64,000 nucleotides of DNA from assembly GCF_007097365.1 (NCBI RefSeq), contig NZ_VJZR01000001.1, positions 62,001 to 126,000 of the forward strand, written 5' to 3'. The position numbers and the translations under genes are program-made. Shown here in pieces: positions 8,411-17,878 of this stretch. Source of the DNA: Flavobacterium franklandianum (GTDB lineage Bacteria; Bacteroidota; Bacteroidia; Flavobacteriales; Flavobacteriaceae). The notes below the pieces were generated by a model that did no database searches, was not told the origin of the DNA, and was given only the letters and a program-made list of their open reading frames with translations. How positions within the stretch are numbered: the stretch's first letter is position 1; the number at the start of each line of letters is the position of its first letter.

Positions 8411-9067
8411 ATGCTAACAAAAGAAGATATCGCCAAACGAATCGCCCAAGAAGTCAAAGACAAATACTTTGTCAACCTCGGAATTGGTATTCCGACTTTG
8501 GTAGCCAATTATATCCCAAAAGGAATTGACGTCGAATTTCAAAGTGAAAACGGCGTTCTGGGAATGGGCCCTTTCCCGTTTGAAGGCAAAGAAGACGCTG
8601 ATTTAATCAACGCTGGAAAACAAACCATCACGACTTTAGAAGGTGCTTCTTTCTTTGATTCAGCAATGAGTTTCGGAATGATTCGTGGGCAACACATCGA
8701 TTTAACCATTCTTGGAGCGATGGAAGTTGCCGAAAACGGCGACATTGCCAACTGGAAAATCCCCGGAAAAATGGTCAAGGGAATGGGTGGAGCAATGGAT
8801 TTAGTCGCTTCGGCCGAAAATATTATCGTAGCTATGATGCACGTCAACAAAGCGGGAGAAAGTAAAATTCTTAAAAAATGTACTTTGCCATTGACAGGTG
8901 TTGGCTGCGTGAAAAAAGTAGTAACGGAATTAGCTGTTCTCGAAGTAACTCCAAACGGCTTTAAACTCTTAGAACGCGCGCCAGGAGTTTCAGTTGAACA
9001 CATCATCGCTTCCACCGAAGCTAATTTAATTATCGAAGGTGAAATTCCAGAAATGGTGATTGATTAG
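8411..9067 (+). CDS. scoB: 3-oxoacid CoA-transferase subunit B
   Basis: The 218-residue beta subunit has the catalytic-glutamate motif SENGVLGMGP, in which the Glu forms the CoA thioester, and NLGIGIPTLVANYIP near the N-terminus. The start at 8411 (MLTKEDIAKRIA) matches the family; an ATG at 8369 would add 14 unrelated residues. It forms a heteromer with ScoA. A dyad terminator follows at 9083-9128, facing the convergent fumarase gene. Confidence 0.92.
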   Translation: MLTKEDIAKRIAQEVKDKYFVNLGIGIPTLVANYIPKGIDVEFQSENGVLGMGPFPFEGKEDADLINAGKQTITTLEGASFFDSAMSFGMIRGQHIDLTILGAMEVAENGDIANWKIPGKMVKGMGGAMDLVASAENIIVAMMHVNKAGESKILKKCTLPLTGVGCVKKVVTELAVLEVTPNGFKLLERAPGVSVEHIIASTEANLIIEGEIPEMVID

Positions 9068-9082
9068 ACTTTAAAAAAATAG

Positions 9083-9128
9083 CCACAGATTCACAGATTT
9101 TATAAAATTATAATCTGCAAATCTGCGG
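9083..9128. terminator. Imperfect inverted repeat between convergent scoB and fumarase genes
   Basis: CCACAGATTCACAGATT (9083-9099) is mirrored by AATCTGCAAATCTGCGG (9112-9128), with mostly G:T-compatible mismatches. It lies between convergent stop codons, so it can serve as a bidirectional terminator. The 'CCACAGATTCACAGATT' type is a familiar dispersed dyad in Bacteroidota intergenic DNA. Confidence 0.55.
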
Positions 9129-9153
9129 TAAAATAATACTTTGCTGATAAAAA

Positions 9154-10755
9154 CTACAAATTCTCAAAGAAATCATTTCCTTTATCATCAGTAATAATAA
9201 AAGCTGGAAAATCTTTAATCGTGATTTTTCGAACGGCTTCCATTCCTAATTCTTCAAAATCAACAATCTCGACTGAAAGAATATTTTCTTTGGCCAAAAT
9301 AGCGGCTGGACCACCAATAGAACCCAAATAGAATCCACCGTATTTCTGACAAGCTTCTTTTACTGCTGCCGTTCTATTGCCTTTGGCAAGCATTACCATA
9401 CTTCCACCATTTTTTTGAAACTCATCAACATAAACATCCATTCTACCAGCAGTTGTTGGTCCAAAACTTCCAGAAGCCATTCCTTCCGGTGTTTTGGCTG
9501 GTCCTGCGTAATAAATTGGATGGTTTTTAAAGTATTCTGGCATTGGTTTTCCGGCATCCAATAATTCTTTGATTTTGGCGTGAGCAATATCACGAGCTAC
9601 AATTAAAGTTCCGTTTAGTTTCAAGCGTGTTTTTATTGGATATTGGGATAATTTTTTTAGAATATCAGCCATTGGTTGGTTCAAATCAATTTCGACAGCT
9701 GGTTCCAAATGTGGCGCTGTTTCTGGCAAAAATTGTTTTGGATTCACTTCCAATTGCTCTACAAAAACACCTTCTTTGGTAATTTTTCCTTTAATATTTC
9801 TATCGGCTGAACAGGAAACTCCCAATCCAACTGGACAAGATGCTGCGTGACGAGGCAAACGAATTACTCGAACATCGTGTGTGAAATATTTACCACCAAA
9901 TTGTGCTCCAATAGCACTTTGTTGGCAAATTAACTGTACTCTTTTCTCCCATTCTAAATCACGGAAAGCCTGACCTGACATATTTCCAGAGGTTGGCAAA
10001 TGGTCAAAATAACCAGCTGAGGCTTTTTTAACAGCAGCCAAATTCGCTTCTGCCGAAGTTCCTCCAATCACTAAAGCCAAGTGATACGGCGGACAAGCCG
10101 AAGTTCCCAAATCCTTAATTTTGGATTGAACAAAAGCATCCAATGATTTTTCATTCAATAGAGATTTCGTTTGTTGGTACAAGAAAGTTTTATTGGCAGA
10201 ACCGCCTCCTTTTGCCAAGAACAAGAACTCGTAAGAAGCTCCTTTTTTGGCATAAATATCAATCTGCGCCGGAAGATTCGAACCCGAGTTTTTTTCTTCA
10301 AACATACTAATAGGCACAATCTGGGAATAACGAAGATTTCTTTCCTGATAAGTGTTAAAAATTCCTTTTGATAACCATTCGGCATCATCGACTCCTGTGT
10401 ATACATTTTCCCCTTTTTTGGCCATTACAATTGCTGTTCCGGTGTCTTGGCAAGAAGGTAATTCTCCATCAATGGCAACAACAGCGTTTTGCAATAAATT
10501 GTAAGCCACGAAACGGTCGTTGTCTGTTGCTTCTGGATCATCAAGAATGGCTTTTAATTTGGATAAATGTGCTGTTCGTAACATAAAAGAAACATCTTTC
10601 AGAGCTTCTTGAGACAACAATTCTAAACCTTTTGGGTCAACGGTCAAGATTTCTCTGTCTCCTAGTTTTTCGGTTTTTACAAAATCGGAAGTGATTTTGC
10701 GGTATTGGGTATCGTCTTTTAAAATGGGATAAGGATCCTGGTATATAAATTCCAT
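9154..10755 (-). CDS. Class I (4Fe-4S) fumarate hydratase
   Basis: The 533-residue product aligns with FumA/FumB-type class I fumarases, which interconvert fumarate and malate in the TCA cycle. Candidate ligands for the oxygen-sensitive 4Fe-4S cluster are visible in [20 protein letters not shown] and [16 protein letters not shown]. The C-terminal part ([30 protein letters not shown]) is the beta region fused in one chain, as in E. coli FumA. It is transcribed alone, convergent with scoAB. Confidence 0.93.
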   Translation of the reverse strand: MEFIYQDPYPILKDDTQYRKITSDFVKTEKLGDREILTVDPKGLELLSQEALKDVSFMLRTAHLSKLKAILDDPEATDNDRFVAYNLLQNAVVAIDGELPSCQDTGTAIVMAKKGENVYTGVDDAEWLSKGIFNTYQERNLRYSQIVPISMFEEKNSGSNLPAQIDIYAKKGASYEFLFLAKGGGSANKTFLYQQTKSLLNEKSLDAFVQSKIKDLGTSACPPYHLALVIGGTSAEANLAAVKKASAGYFDHLPTSGNMSGQAFRDLEWEKRVQLICQQSAIGAQFGGKYFTHDVRVIRLPRHAASCPVGLGVSCSADRNIKGKITKEGVFVEQLEVNPKQFLPETAPHLEPAVEIDLNQPMADILKKLSQYPIKTRLKLNGTLIVARDIAHAKIKELLDAGKPMPEYFKNHPIYYAGPAKTPEGMASGSFGPTTAGRMDVYVDEFQKNGGSMVMLAKGNRTAAVKEACQKYGGFYLGSIGGPAAILAKENILSVEIVDFEELGMEAVRKITIKDFPAFIITDDKGNDFFENL

Positions 10756-10779
10756 AATATGAGGTTATTTTTAGAACGT

Positions 10780-10787
10780 CAAATATA
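10780..10787 (-). promoter_or_regulatory. -7 element of the fumarase promoter
   Basis: The minus strand reads TATATTTG, a full TAnnTTTG match 24 nt before the fumarase ATG. No good TTG was found at normal spacing. Confidence 0.4.
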
Positions 10788-10943
10788 AGAATTGTAGAAA
10801 GAATTTCTTGAGATTTATATCAAGTTATGCTTTAGAATTGTTATAAATTAAAGAGGGTTAAGTTGTCTAAAATGATTGTATTCTATTCCAAAAATTGAAT
10901 TTGATTAAAAAATTCATTGCAAAAATATCGATCTTTCTACTCC

Positions 10944-11100
10944 AACGGATTAAAATCCGTTACTTCAACATTTGTCGTTCCTACGGAACTTTAGCATTTT
11001 CATAGACTTCTTAGAGCCATCGGCTCGGAACATATTGTAGCAACGGATTTTAATCCGTTGGAAACAATCAAAAATAATCAACAAAGAGCCTTAGGCTCGG
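10944..11100. repeat. REP-like palindrome cluster downstream of the Y1 transposase
   Basis: The cluster holds AACGGATT-AA-AATCCGTT, GTTCC-TAC-GGAAC, GAGCC-ATC-GGCTC, then GTAG-CAACGGATT-TT-AATCCGTTG and GAGCC-TTA-GGCTC. The last palindrome abuts the transposase stop codon. A GTAG tetranucleotide before the palindrome is the hallmark of REP elements used by RAYT transposases. The same motifs recur on the other side of the gene. Confidence 0.75.
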
Positions 11101-11101
11101 C

Positions 11102-11563
11102 TCATATTAAATCTTCAAAAACATATCTCTCATCAAACGGAACTTCGAACTTATCTAAAAACTCCAAATATTCCTTCTTGAAAGTTTGTTTCTTGTGATG
11201 TTCTTCTTGGTTGGCAATATATTTATAAACTACATCAACTTGAGAATGACCATATGAAAACGCACCATAACCTTCCTGCCATTCAAACCTTGATTTAGTC
11301 AAATGATGGTCATTAATGTATTTTGATGATTTTGCTTTTACCGTTTTCATTAGTTCCGAGATTGAAACTGTAGGTTTTAAACCTAAAAAACAATGAACGT
11401 GATCTTTAACTCCATTTACAATGATCGTTTTACAACCCGTTTCATTTATCAAATTGCCAATAACTCCAAACACTATTGATTTCCATTCATCAGCAATTAC
11501 AGCTTCGCGATATTTTACGGCAAAAACAACCTGAATATACACTTGATGATAGGTGTTTGCCAT
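11102..11563 (-). CDS. tnpA: IS200/IS605-family Y1 transposase (RAYT-like)
   Basis: This 153-residue single-strand transposase has the HUH motif HVH at residues 55-57 and the catalytic Tyr in YKYIANQEEHH (probably Tyr115). Such enzymes cut and rejoin single-stranded DNA at hairpin ends. There is no tnpB or accessory gene, and both flanks carry palindromes preceded by GTAG. That arrangement suits a RAYT (REP-associated tyrosine transposase) better than a simple IS200 copy. The gene is intact, so it may still act on these repeats in trans. Confidence 0.85.
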   Translation of the reverse strand: MANTYHQVYIQVVFAVKYREAVIADEWKSIVFGVIGNLINETGCKTIIVNGVKDHVHCFLGLKPTVSISELMKTVKAKSSKYINDHHLTKSRFEWQEGYGAFSYGHSQVDVVYKYIANQEEHHKKQTFKKEYLEFLDKFEVPFDERYVFEDLI

Positions 11564-11585
11564 ATTTTTAATTTTAATTTTTGAA

Positions 11586-11930
11586 TCCGTAGCAAAAAAA
11601 TGTTCCGTTCCTATGGAACTCCGTTGCTTATTATTTCATATCATCAACGGATTAAAATCCGTTGCTACAATATGGATCGTTCCTACGGAACTTTTACGTA
11701 CTTCAAAGAGCCAGCGACTCGGAACATTTGTAGGCTGGATTAAAATCCGTTGCTACAATATAGATCGATCCTACGGAACTTTTACGTACTTCAAAGAGCC
11801 AGCGGCTCGGAACATTTTGTAGGCTGGACTAAAATCCGTTGCTACAATATGGATCGTTCCTACGGAACTTTTACGTACTTCAAAGAGCCAGCGGCTCGGA
11901 ACATTTGTAGGGCTGGACTTTAGTCCAGTT
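11586..11930. repeat. Tandem array of about 89-bp REP-like units
   Basis: Three near-identical units begin at 11649, 11737 and 11826, and a fourth, broken off after its first palindrome, begins at 11915. Each unit holds three palindromes: GGATT-AA-AATCC, GTTCC-TAC-GGAAC and GAGCC-AGC-GGCTC, with a GTAG close by. A decayed copy lies at 11586-11632. The last palindrome (GGACTTTAGTCC) ends 9 nt before the stop codon of the next gene. Periods are 88-89 bp. The array ends where coding sequence begins on both sides. Confidence 0.85.
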
Positions 11931-11934
11931 AATT

Positions 11935-13374
11935 CTAAAAAAACCAGCTCGCCACAAAAATCGCCGTAATCACGCAAATCAAATCAACTAATAACATTGT
12001 TTGCAATGCATAACGGGTGTTTTTGATATTTACCGATCCAAAATAAACTGCAATTACGTAGAAAGTGCTTTCGGCACTGCACTGAAATATAGAACTCAAC
12101 CTTCCCGTCATAGAATCGGCACCAAAAGTATTCATCGAATCAATCAAAAATCCTCTTGATCCAGCAGAACTAAATGGTCTCAACATCGCAACAGGCAAAG
12201 CATCTGTAATTTGTTTATTGACACCCATATTCGAAAAAGCAAAAGCAATCCAATTGCTAATAATTTCAAACAACCCACTATTCCTGAATAAAGAAATAGC
12301 CACCAACATTCCCAATACATAAGGGAAAATGGTCACTCCTGTTTTAACACCATTATTAGCACCTACTACAAAGGATTCATAAACAGTCGTATTGGCATCT
12401 GTGAATTTTTTCTCTTTAATGAAAGAAAAGATCAAAGTAAAAACAATAATTCCAACCAATATTAAAGCGGAAAGATTGGAGGTGAAATAGTTTTTTCCAA
12501 TTAAATCCAGATGATTTACATACATCAACAAACCTATAATGGCTGCAATCAATACCATCAACCCAATAACCAAAGAAGCACTTTTGAAATTAATTTTTTG
12601 TTTGATTCCAACAATCAAGAAAGCAGCAATTGTACCAATAAAAGAAGTGATGATACAAGGTAACATTACATCGGCAGGATTACTGGCACCAGCGGCAGCA
12701 CGATAACCAATTATGGAAGTTGCGATTAAAGTAAGTCCCGAAGCGTGCAAACACATAAACATAATTTGGGCATCACTCGCCTTGTCTTTTTCGGGATTTA
12801 TTTCTTGTAAACTTTCCATTGCTTTTAATCCAAAAGGAGTTGCGGCTGAATCCAATCCTAAGAAATTGGCAGCAAAATTTAAAGTCATATAGGAAATCGA
12901 TGGGTGATTTTTTGGAATACTTGGAAACACTTTTACGAAAACGGGACTCAATACTTTTGCCAGTTTTTCTGACACTCCCGAAATGATTAAAAGCTCCATC
13001 AAACCGCAGAAAAAAGCCAAATACGCCATAAGTGGCAAAATCAAATCGAGTAAAGTGCTTTTGCAAGTGGGCAATAAACCATCGGATTTTTGAACACCAC
13101 TAAAAATTTTCACTACTTTATTTTTATAAACATAAGTAGAATCTGCATTTAGCGTATCTCTATTGACAATAAAGGTTTTATCTTCCGATTTATTGATGCT
13201 ATCCTTTATAAAAGCAGGAATCTGATCGATATATTTTTCTGAAATCAGAATAGGATCGTCTTTTTTTCCGTTCAAAACATGGTCGATCGTGTAGCTGTTG
13301 CCAGAAAACAAACTAAAAATCACAAATACAATTGACGAAATGAAAATTACCAACCAAAATCTACTCAATACCAT
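11935..13374 (-). CDS. SpmA/SpmB fusion, nucleoside-recognition (Gate) domain membrane protein
   Basis: This 479-residue integral membrane protein has two Gate/nucleoside-recognition domains in tandem, matching SpmA (about residues 110-290) and SpmB (about 300-479) joined in one chain. About ten hydrophobic segments are visible, and an extracytoplasmic loop of about 75 residues follows the first. Conserved patches include NFAANFLGLDSAATPFG and MLRPFSSAGSRG. In spore formers SpmA and SpmB act in spore core dehydration; in Bacteroidota the substrate is unknown and transport is only inferred. The REP array ends at its stop codon. Confidence 0.8.
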   Translation of the reverse strand: MVLSRFWLVIFISSIVFVIFSLFSGNSYTIDHVLNGKKDDPILISEKYIDQIPAFIKDSINKSEDKTFIVNRDTLNADSTYVYKNKVVKIFSGVQKSDGLLPTCKSTLLDLILPLMAYLAFFCGLMELLIISGVSEKLAKVLSPVFVKVFPSIPKNHPSISYMTLNFAANFLGLDSAATPFGLKAMESLQEINPEKDKASDAQIMFMCLHASGLTLIATSIIGYRAAAGASNPADVMLPCIITSFIGTIAAFLIVGIKQKINFKSASLVIGLMVLIAAIIGLLMYVNHLDLIGKNYFTSNLSALILVGIIVFTLIFSFIKEKKFTDANTTVYESFVVGANNGVKTGVTIFPYVLGMLVAISLFRNSGLFEIISNWIAFAFSNMGVNKQITDALPVAMLRPFSSAGSRGFLIDSMNTFGADSMTGRLSSIFQCSAESTFYVIAVYFGSVNIKNTRYALQTMLLVDLICVITAIFVASWFF

Positions 13375-13406
13375 AATATATAATTTTTGTAAATGTAATA
13401 AATCAA

Positions 13407-13555
13407 TAGCAATTGCAATGGCAATGCCAATGGCAATAAAAAATTTCTAAATATGAAAACTCATATCTTCATTTTTAAAAGTCAATTAAAATTAAATATT
13501 TTTTCATTATCATTTTTCATATTGTAATTACAATTGAATTTTGATATTGCCATTG
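13407..13555. repeat. CAAT/GGCAAT-rich intergenic repeat with inverted ends
   Basis: Short GCAATGGCAAT-type units at 13407-13438 are followed by a mirror copy at 13545-13555; CAATGGCAATA and TATTGCCATTG form a perfect 11-bp inverted repeat. It separates two same-strand genes. Function is unknown; it may act as a terminator or processing stem. Confidence 0.45.
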
Positions 13556-13558
13556 TTT

Positions 13559-14272
13559 TTACACGTGAATAATCTCTTCCTCAATTAATAAATCTTCGCG
13601 TCTTAATCGAAGGAAAATCTGCGCCACAGCAATGGTGTCTTTTTCGCAATAGGTTACAATTCTATCGATGTCTTTTTCTACATAAAAAACGTGACCCACT
13701 TGACTGCCGTCGATATCGCCTTTTGGAGAAGGGATTCCAAGGACTTTGCACATTAATTTCAAGGAAGTGAAATGTTTGTAATCGCCAAATTTCCACAATT
13801 CTAAAGTGTCTAAATGCGGAATTTCCCAGGGTTTTTTTCCAAATAAATTCAGCTTGTTGGGAATGGCAATGTTATTAATAATCATTCGGCGAGCGATAAA
13901 CGGAATGTCGAATTCCTTGGCATTATGACCACACAAAACGTGTTGAGGCTGGTTGAAATGATTGTTCAAAAGGTTGATAAAATCGAGCAAGATTATCTTT
14001 TCTTCACCAAAAAAGGAAGTAACTCTAAAATTCCGAATATCGCCTTTGATGACAAAATACCCAACTGAAATACAGACAATTTTACCGAACTCGGCCCAAA
14101 TTCCTGCTCGTTCATAAAAATCTTCTGGAGTATATTCGTCTTTCCGTTGGTATTGTGTTTTGTGTTCCCAAAGATCTTTCATTTCATCGTCAAGCGAATT
14201 GAAATCGGCTACTTCTGGAACGGTTTCTATATCGAGAAACAGAATGTTGTTGAGGTTGATTTTTTCTATCAT
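13559..14272 (-). CDS. Predicted 3'-5' exonuclease, PolB-like DEDDy family
   Basis: The 237-residue protein has an RNase H-like exonuclease fold with the expected acidic motifs: FLDIETVPE (Exo I), HNAKEFDIPFIARR (Exo II) and IVTYCEKDTIAV (Exo III with Tyr, the DEDDy type). It matches the family of stand-alone predicted exonucleases related to the proofreading domain of PolB-type polymerases. It probably acts on DNA or RNA 3' ends. No partner gene is adjacent, so its pathway is unknown. Confidence 0.8.
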   Translation of the reverse strand: MIEKINLNNILFLDIETVPEVADFNSLDDEMKDLWEHKTQYQRKDEYTPEDFYERAGIWAEFGKIVCISVGYFVIKGDIRNFRVTSFFGEEKIILLDFINLLNNHFNQPQHVLCGHNAKEFDIPFIARRMIINNIAIPNKLNLFGKKPWEIPHLDTLELWKFGDYKHFTSLKLMCKVLGIPSPKGDIDGSQVGHVFYVEKDIDRIVTYCEKDTIAVAQIFLRLRREDLLIEEEIIHV

Positions 14273-14375
14273 AATTCATTTATTTAGGAATCATATTTTA
14301 TTTGGCCACCCTTTTTAACGCGAAATTAACCGAAAAGACAACTTGATTAACGTTTTAAATCGTTCAAAAAACCAC

Positions 14376-16733
14376 TCAATTTTCTACTTTCAAAATCACT
14401 TTTTGCAAGTCATTATCCGCAGAAGAACTACCTGCCATAATCTCAAAATCTCCAGCTTCAGTAGTATACTTCATCGACAAATCCCAAAGCGAAAGTTTAT
14501 CTGGTGTGATGTCGAATGTAACTGTTTTACTTTCTCCTGCTTTCAATGAAACCCTCTTAAACCCTTTCAATTCTTTTACGGGAACAGTTACTGAACTTAC
14601 TAAATCGTGAATATACATTTGAACTATTTCATCACCGTCCGTTTTTCCAGAATTTGTGATTGTTACGCTTACAGATGTACTCTCACCAATTTTGATAGTA
14701 TTCTTGTTCAAAATTGGTTTAGAATAAGTAAAATGAGTATAACTTAAACCAAAACCAAAATTATAAAGTGGGGAATTTTCTTCGAAGTGATACCCTCTTC
14801 GAGCCGTTGATTTATGGTTATAATAGGCTGGGATTTGACCTGTAGTTCGAGGAAAAGTAACGGGTAATTTGCCACTTGGATTTACATTTCCTAACAAAAC
14901 ATCCCCTACGGCATTGCCCCCTTCTTGACCCAAATACCAACATTCTAAAATCGAATTGGCTTTTTCTTGCACATTTTGAATAGCCAATGGAGCTCCATTA
15001 AATAAAGTAACAACAATAGGTTTGCCTAATTTTGACAATCTATTTAGTAATTCATTTTGCTGACCAAAAAGTTCAATACTTGACCGGTCTCCTAAATGAC
15101 TTTCTGCCCATCCTTCTCTATTTAATGCTTCGTCTGAACCTAATGCTAAAATAATGACATCCGCATTTTCAGCAACTTTAATAGCCTCTTCTATACGGGC
15201 TTTATTGTCTTTTTCTTCTGTAGGCGTTATAGTATCTTTGTACCATCTGTTCCATTCATTTTCTTCAATCAATCTGCAGCCTTCGGCATAAGAAACCTTT
15301 ACTTTATCTCCAAACTTGTTTTTTATACCCTCCAATAAAGTTGTTACATATTTGGGAGAATCGCTATACCCGCCCAATTGCTTGCGATTTGCATTAGGAC
15401 CTATAACGGCCAATGTTTTTATTTTGGATAAATCCAAAGGCAAAAAATCATCGTTGTTTTGTAACAAAACAATTGCTTTATCGGCAGCTTCTTTTGCTAA
15501 TTTCTTACTTGATTCGAGGTTTGAAACTACTTCTGCATTGACAACATCTACATAAGGATTTTCGAATAAACCCATTAAAAATTTTGCTTTTAAAATTCTA
15601 GATACGGTTTCATCAAGAACACCCATAGATAATTTTCCGGATTCAACAGCTGGTTTCAAATATTGGTATGTTGTAATATCTGGAGTTTCAATATCAACGC
15701 CAGTTTTGAATGCCAAAATTCCTGCTTCGGCTTGTGTTTCTGTCAAATGATGGAGACTTTGAAGTTCCGAAATAGCACCATAATCAGAAACTACTAGGCC
15801 TTTAAACCCCCATTCCTCTTTCAAAATTTTCTTAAGCAAAAACTCATTTGCATGCGAAGGAACGCCATCAATTTCGTTATACGAAGCCATAACAGACTGT
15901 GCGTTTGCTTCTTTGATAGCCGCATAAAATGGGGGCAAAAAGGCCTCTCTTATTTCCCTCTCGCCCAAGTTTGCAGGCGATGTGTTATTACCTGCTTCAG
16001 GTTGTCCGTGTCCTGTTAAATGTTTCAGCGTAGCCATAACATGACTTTTATCTATTCCGTTTGTCGTATTCTCTCCTTGAAACCCTTTTACTGCGGCAAC
16101 ACCCATTCGAGAAACCAAATAAGGATCTTCGCCATAGGTTTCTTCAAAACGTCCCCATCGAGGATCACGAGCAATATCAATTACTGGAGCCAAAACATGA
16201 TGAGCTCCACGAGAGCGAACCTCTGCGGCTACTGTTGTAAAAATGCGTTTTATTAATTCATCATCCCAAGTAGAGGCAAGCCCTATCGACTGAGGAAAAC
16301 TAGTAGCGTCTTTGGCAGGTAAACCATGTAATGCTTCTTCGTGAAATAAAACGGGAATGCCTAAACGCGTATTCTTGACAAATAATTTTTGAATTGCATT
16401 TGTAATTTCGGCCATCTGCTTTGGGTTTCGGCCATAGCTTCCATTCAAAGAACCATTTGGATTTTCGCTTGGACGGTTTATTTCTCCTATTCCAAAAGGC
16501 AGATTTTTTTTTGCTTTTTCAATATCAAAATTTCCATTGGCATCATACAAAAACTCGTTCCGTTTTTTCCATATACTCATCGTTTGTGCTACTTTTTCAT
16601 CTAGTGTCATTTTACTTAAGAGATCGCTTACGCGAATATCTATGGGTTGTTTTGGATCTTTATATAAAGGAATTTGGGCAGAAATAAAACAAGTTTCAAA
16701 GAGAAATAGCACAATACAGACAGTTTTTTTCAT
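14376..16733 (-). CDS. bglX: Beta-glucosidase, glycoside hydrolase family 3 (BglX-like)
   Basis: This 785-residue secreted or periplasmic enzyme has a signal peptide (MKKTVCIVLFLFETCFISA), a GH3 N-terminal barrel with catalytic nucleophile Asp in GLVVSDYGAI, a GH3 C-terminal domain with NREGWAESHLGDRSS, and a fibronectin-III-like domain at about 690-780. The order matches BglX. It would release glucose or similar sugars from beta-linked oligosaccharides. The start is set at 16733; the upstream ATG at 16790 would put 19 residues before the signal peptide. No SusC/SusD pair is adjacent, so this is not a recognisable polysaccharide utilisation locus. Confidence 0.9.
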   Translation of the reverse strand: MKKTVCIVLFLFETCFISAQIPLYKDPKQPIDIRVSDLLSKMTLDEKVAQTMSIWKKRNEFLYDANGNFDIEKAKKNLPFGIGEINRPSENPNGSLNGSYGRNPKQMAEITNAIQKLFVKNTRLGIPVLFHEEALHGLPAKDATSFPQSIGLASTWDDELIKRIFTTVAAEVRSRGAHHVLAPVIDIARDPRWGRFEETYGEDPYLVSRMGVAAVKGFQGENTTNGIDKSHVMATLKHLTGHGQPEAGNNTSPANLGEREIREAFLPPFYAAIKEANAQSVMASYNEIDGVPSHANEFLLKKILKEEWGFKGLVVSDYGAISELQSLHHLTETQAEAGILAFKTGVDIETPDITTYQYLKPAVESGKLSMGVLDETVSRILKAKFLMGLFENPYVDVVNAEVVSNLESSKKLAKEAADKAIVLLQNNDDFLPLDLSKIKTLAVIGPNANRKQLGGYSDSPKYVTTLLEGIKNKFGDKVKVSYAEGCRLIEENEWNRWYKDTITPTEEKDNKARIEEAIKVAENADVIILALGSDEALNREGWAESHLGDRSSIELFGQQNELLNRLSKLGKPIVVTLFNGAPLAIQNVQEKANSILECWYLGQEGGNAVGDVLLGNVNPSGKLPVTFPRTTGQIPAYYNHKSTARRGYHFEENSPLYNFGFGLSYTHFTYSKPILNKNTIKIGESTSVSVTITNSGKTDGDEIVQMYIHDLVSSVTVPVKELKGFKRVSLKAGESKTVTFDITPDKLSLWDLSMKYTTEAGDFEIMAGSSSADNDLQKVILKVEN

Positions 16734-16807
16734 AGGATATTGATAAAAATATTTAATTTTTTTTGAATAGGTTTTCAGAATAATAGTCAATCTAGTTTTT
16801 TATATTT

Positions 16808-16841
16808 CAAATATACTTTTAATTTATAAGTCACTAAACAA
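16808..16841 (-). promoter_or_regulatory. Promoter of the GH3 gene
   Basis: On the minus strand TTG (16839-16841) is followed after 23 nt by TATATTTG (16808-16815). The -33 part lies inside the 3' end of ogt, so the GH3 gene can be transcribed separately from it. The leader would be about 70 nt. Confidence 0.5.
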
Positions 16842-17333
16842 CCCTTGTTGCTTAGAGGGATTTTCGTGTTCCAAAAGCCATTTTTTGCGCCACAATCCTC
16901 CAGCATAACCCGTAAGCGAACCATCGGAACCGATGACTCTGTGACAAGGAACGACAATCCAAAGCGGATTTTTCCCGTTGGCCGAAGCTACGGCACGAAT
17001 GGCTTTGACATCTCCTAATTTTTTCGATAGTTCCAAATACGACATTGTTTTCCCGAAAGGAATTTCGAGTAAGCCTTTCCAAACTTTTTGTTGAAATTCA
17101 GTCCCAGATGTATTCAATTTGAAGGTGAAATCGTTTCTTTTTCCTTCGAAATAATCGTTGAGTTGAGAAGCAGCTTCTTGTAAAACTTTTGGAATAGAAT
17201 CTGACATTTGCTTCGCCTGTTCGAGCTTTGCTGTCGAGTCGCCTTCATCGGACACGGAAATTACTGAAACACCGTTTTCGTCTCCTATTATTTTGGCAAT
17301 TCCTAAAGGAGTTTTGATGTAAGTGGTTTCCAT
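16824..17333 (-). CDS. ogt: Methylated-DNA--protein-cysteine methyltransferase
   Basis: This 169-residue suicide repair protein removes O6-alkyl groups from guanine. The active site is IVVPCHRVIG, with the acceptor Cys in PCHR, and the helix-turn-helix region KAIRAVASANGKNP precedes it. The length is normal for an Ogt-type enzyme without the Ada regulatory domain. A terminator for the upstream cytochrome gene separates it from the haem operon, so it is probably transcribed independently. Confidence 0.92.
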   Translation of the reverse strand: METTYIKTPLGIAKIIGDENGVSVISVSDEGDSTAKLEQAKQMSDSIPKVLQEAASQLNDYFEGKRNDFTFKLNTSGTEFQQKVWKGLLEIPFGKTMSYLELSKKLGDVKAIRAVASANGKNPLWIVVPCHRVIGSDGSLTGYAGGLWRKKWLLEHENPSKQQGLFSDL

Positions 17334-17379
17334 ATTTTAAAGATATGTTTTTTTTGGTTTGAATACAGATTTTTGTAAA

Positions 17380-17409
17380 TAAAAAAAACCATCTCAGTTG
17401 AAATGGTTT
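17380..17409 (-). terminator. Terminator after the haem operon's cytochrome gene
   Basis: On the minus strand AAACCAT and ATGGTTT form a stem around a 10-nt loop and are followed by eight T residues. It lies 62 nt past the cytochrome c stop codon and probably ends the hemA-to-cytochrome transcript. Confidence 0.65.
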
Positions 17410-17471
17410 AGATTTTTATCTCTAATAATTGAATTGATATCACAATTCTCCCGACAAATTCAGGATAATAA

Positions 17472-17876
17472 TTATTTCAAATTCGTATAAATATAGGCTT
17501 CCAAAGCTTTTAATTCTTCATCCGAAAAAGTCTTTGTTATGACTAAATTTGGTTTCATCAGTTCGTATTGAGTTGGATCTACAATGGGTTCCCCTTCGCC
17601 TTTAAGGAAAGTTACCATATCACCTTTTTTTTCTTTATATGTTTTGGCAATGACCTGTAAACTTGGCCCAATGAGTTTAACATCGGGTTTATGGCAAGCA
17701 ATACAAGCTCCTTTTCCATTAAAAATTTCCTTGCCTAAATCTTCTGGCTTTTGAATTTCGGATGTTGTCTCAGTTGTTGTTTCAGGCTTGCCAAAGGATT
17801 CTTCTGAACCGTCTTTTTTGCAAGAAACAATAGTTAGCATTCCTGCCAATAACATTGGTAATATAACTTTTTTCAT
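17472..17876 (-). CDS. Lipoprotein mono-haem cytochrome c
   Basis: This 134-residue protein has a lipoprotein signal (MLTIVSC, lipidated Cys about residue 19), a Thr/Glu-rich linker, and a class I cytochrome c domain with haem-binding CIACH and a probable distal Met in LMKPNL. It would carry electrons at the membrane on the periplasmic side. It starts 2 nt after the hemB stop, so it is co-transcribed with haem synthesis genes, an apt pairing for a haem protein. The electron partners cannot be told from sequence. Confidence 0.87.
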   Translation of the reverse strand: MKKVILPMLLAGMLTIVSCKKDGSEESFGKPETTTETTSEIQKPEDLGKEIFNGKGACIACHKPDVKLIGPSLQVIAKTYKEKKGDMVTFLKGEGEPIVDPTQYELMKPNLVITKTFSDEELKALEAYIYTNLK

Positions 17877-17878
17877 TT

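Noticed and set aside
11586..11930. Regular repeats with about 89-bp spacing that might be a CRISPR array
   Set aside because: Whole units, including the parts that would be spacers, are repeated almost identically, each unit holds three palindromes, and no cas gene is near. A REP/RAYT array explains it better.
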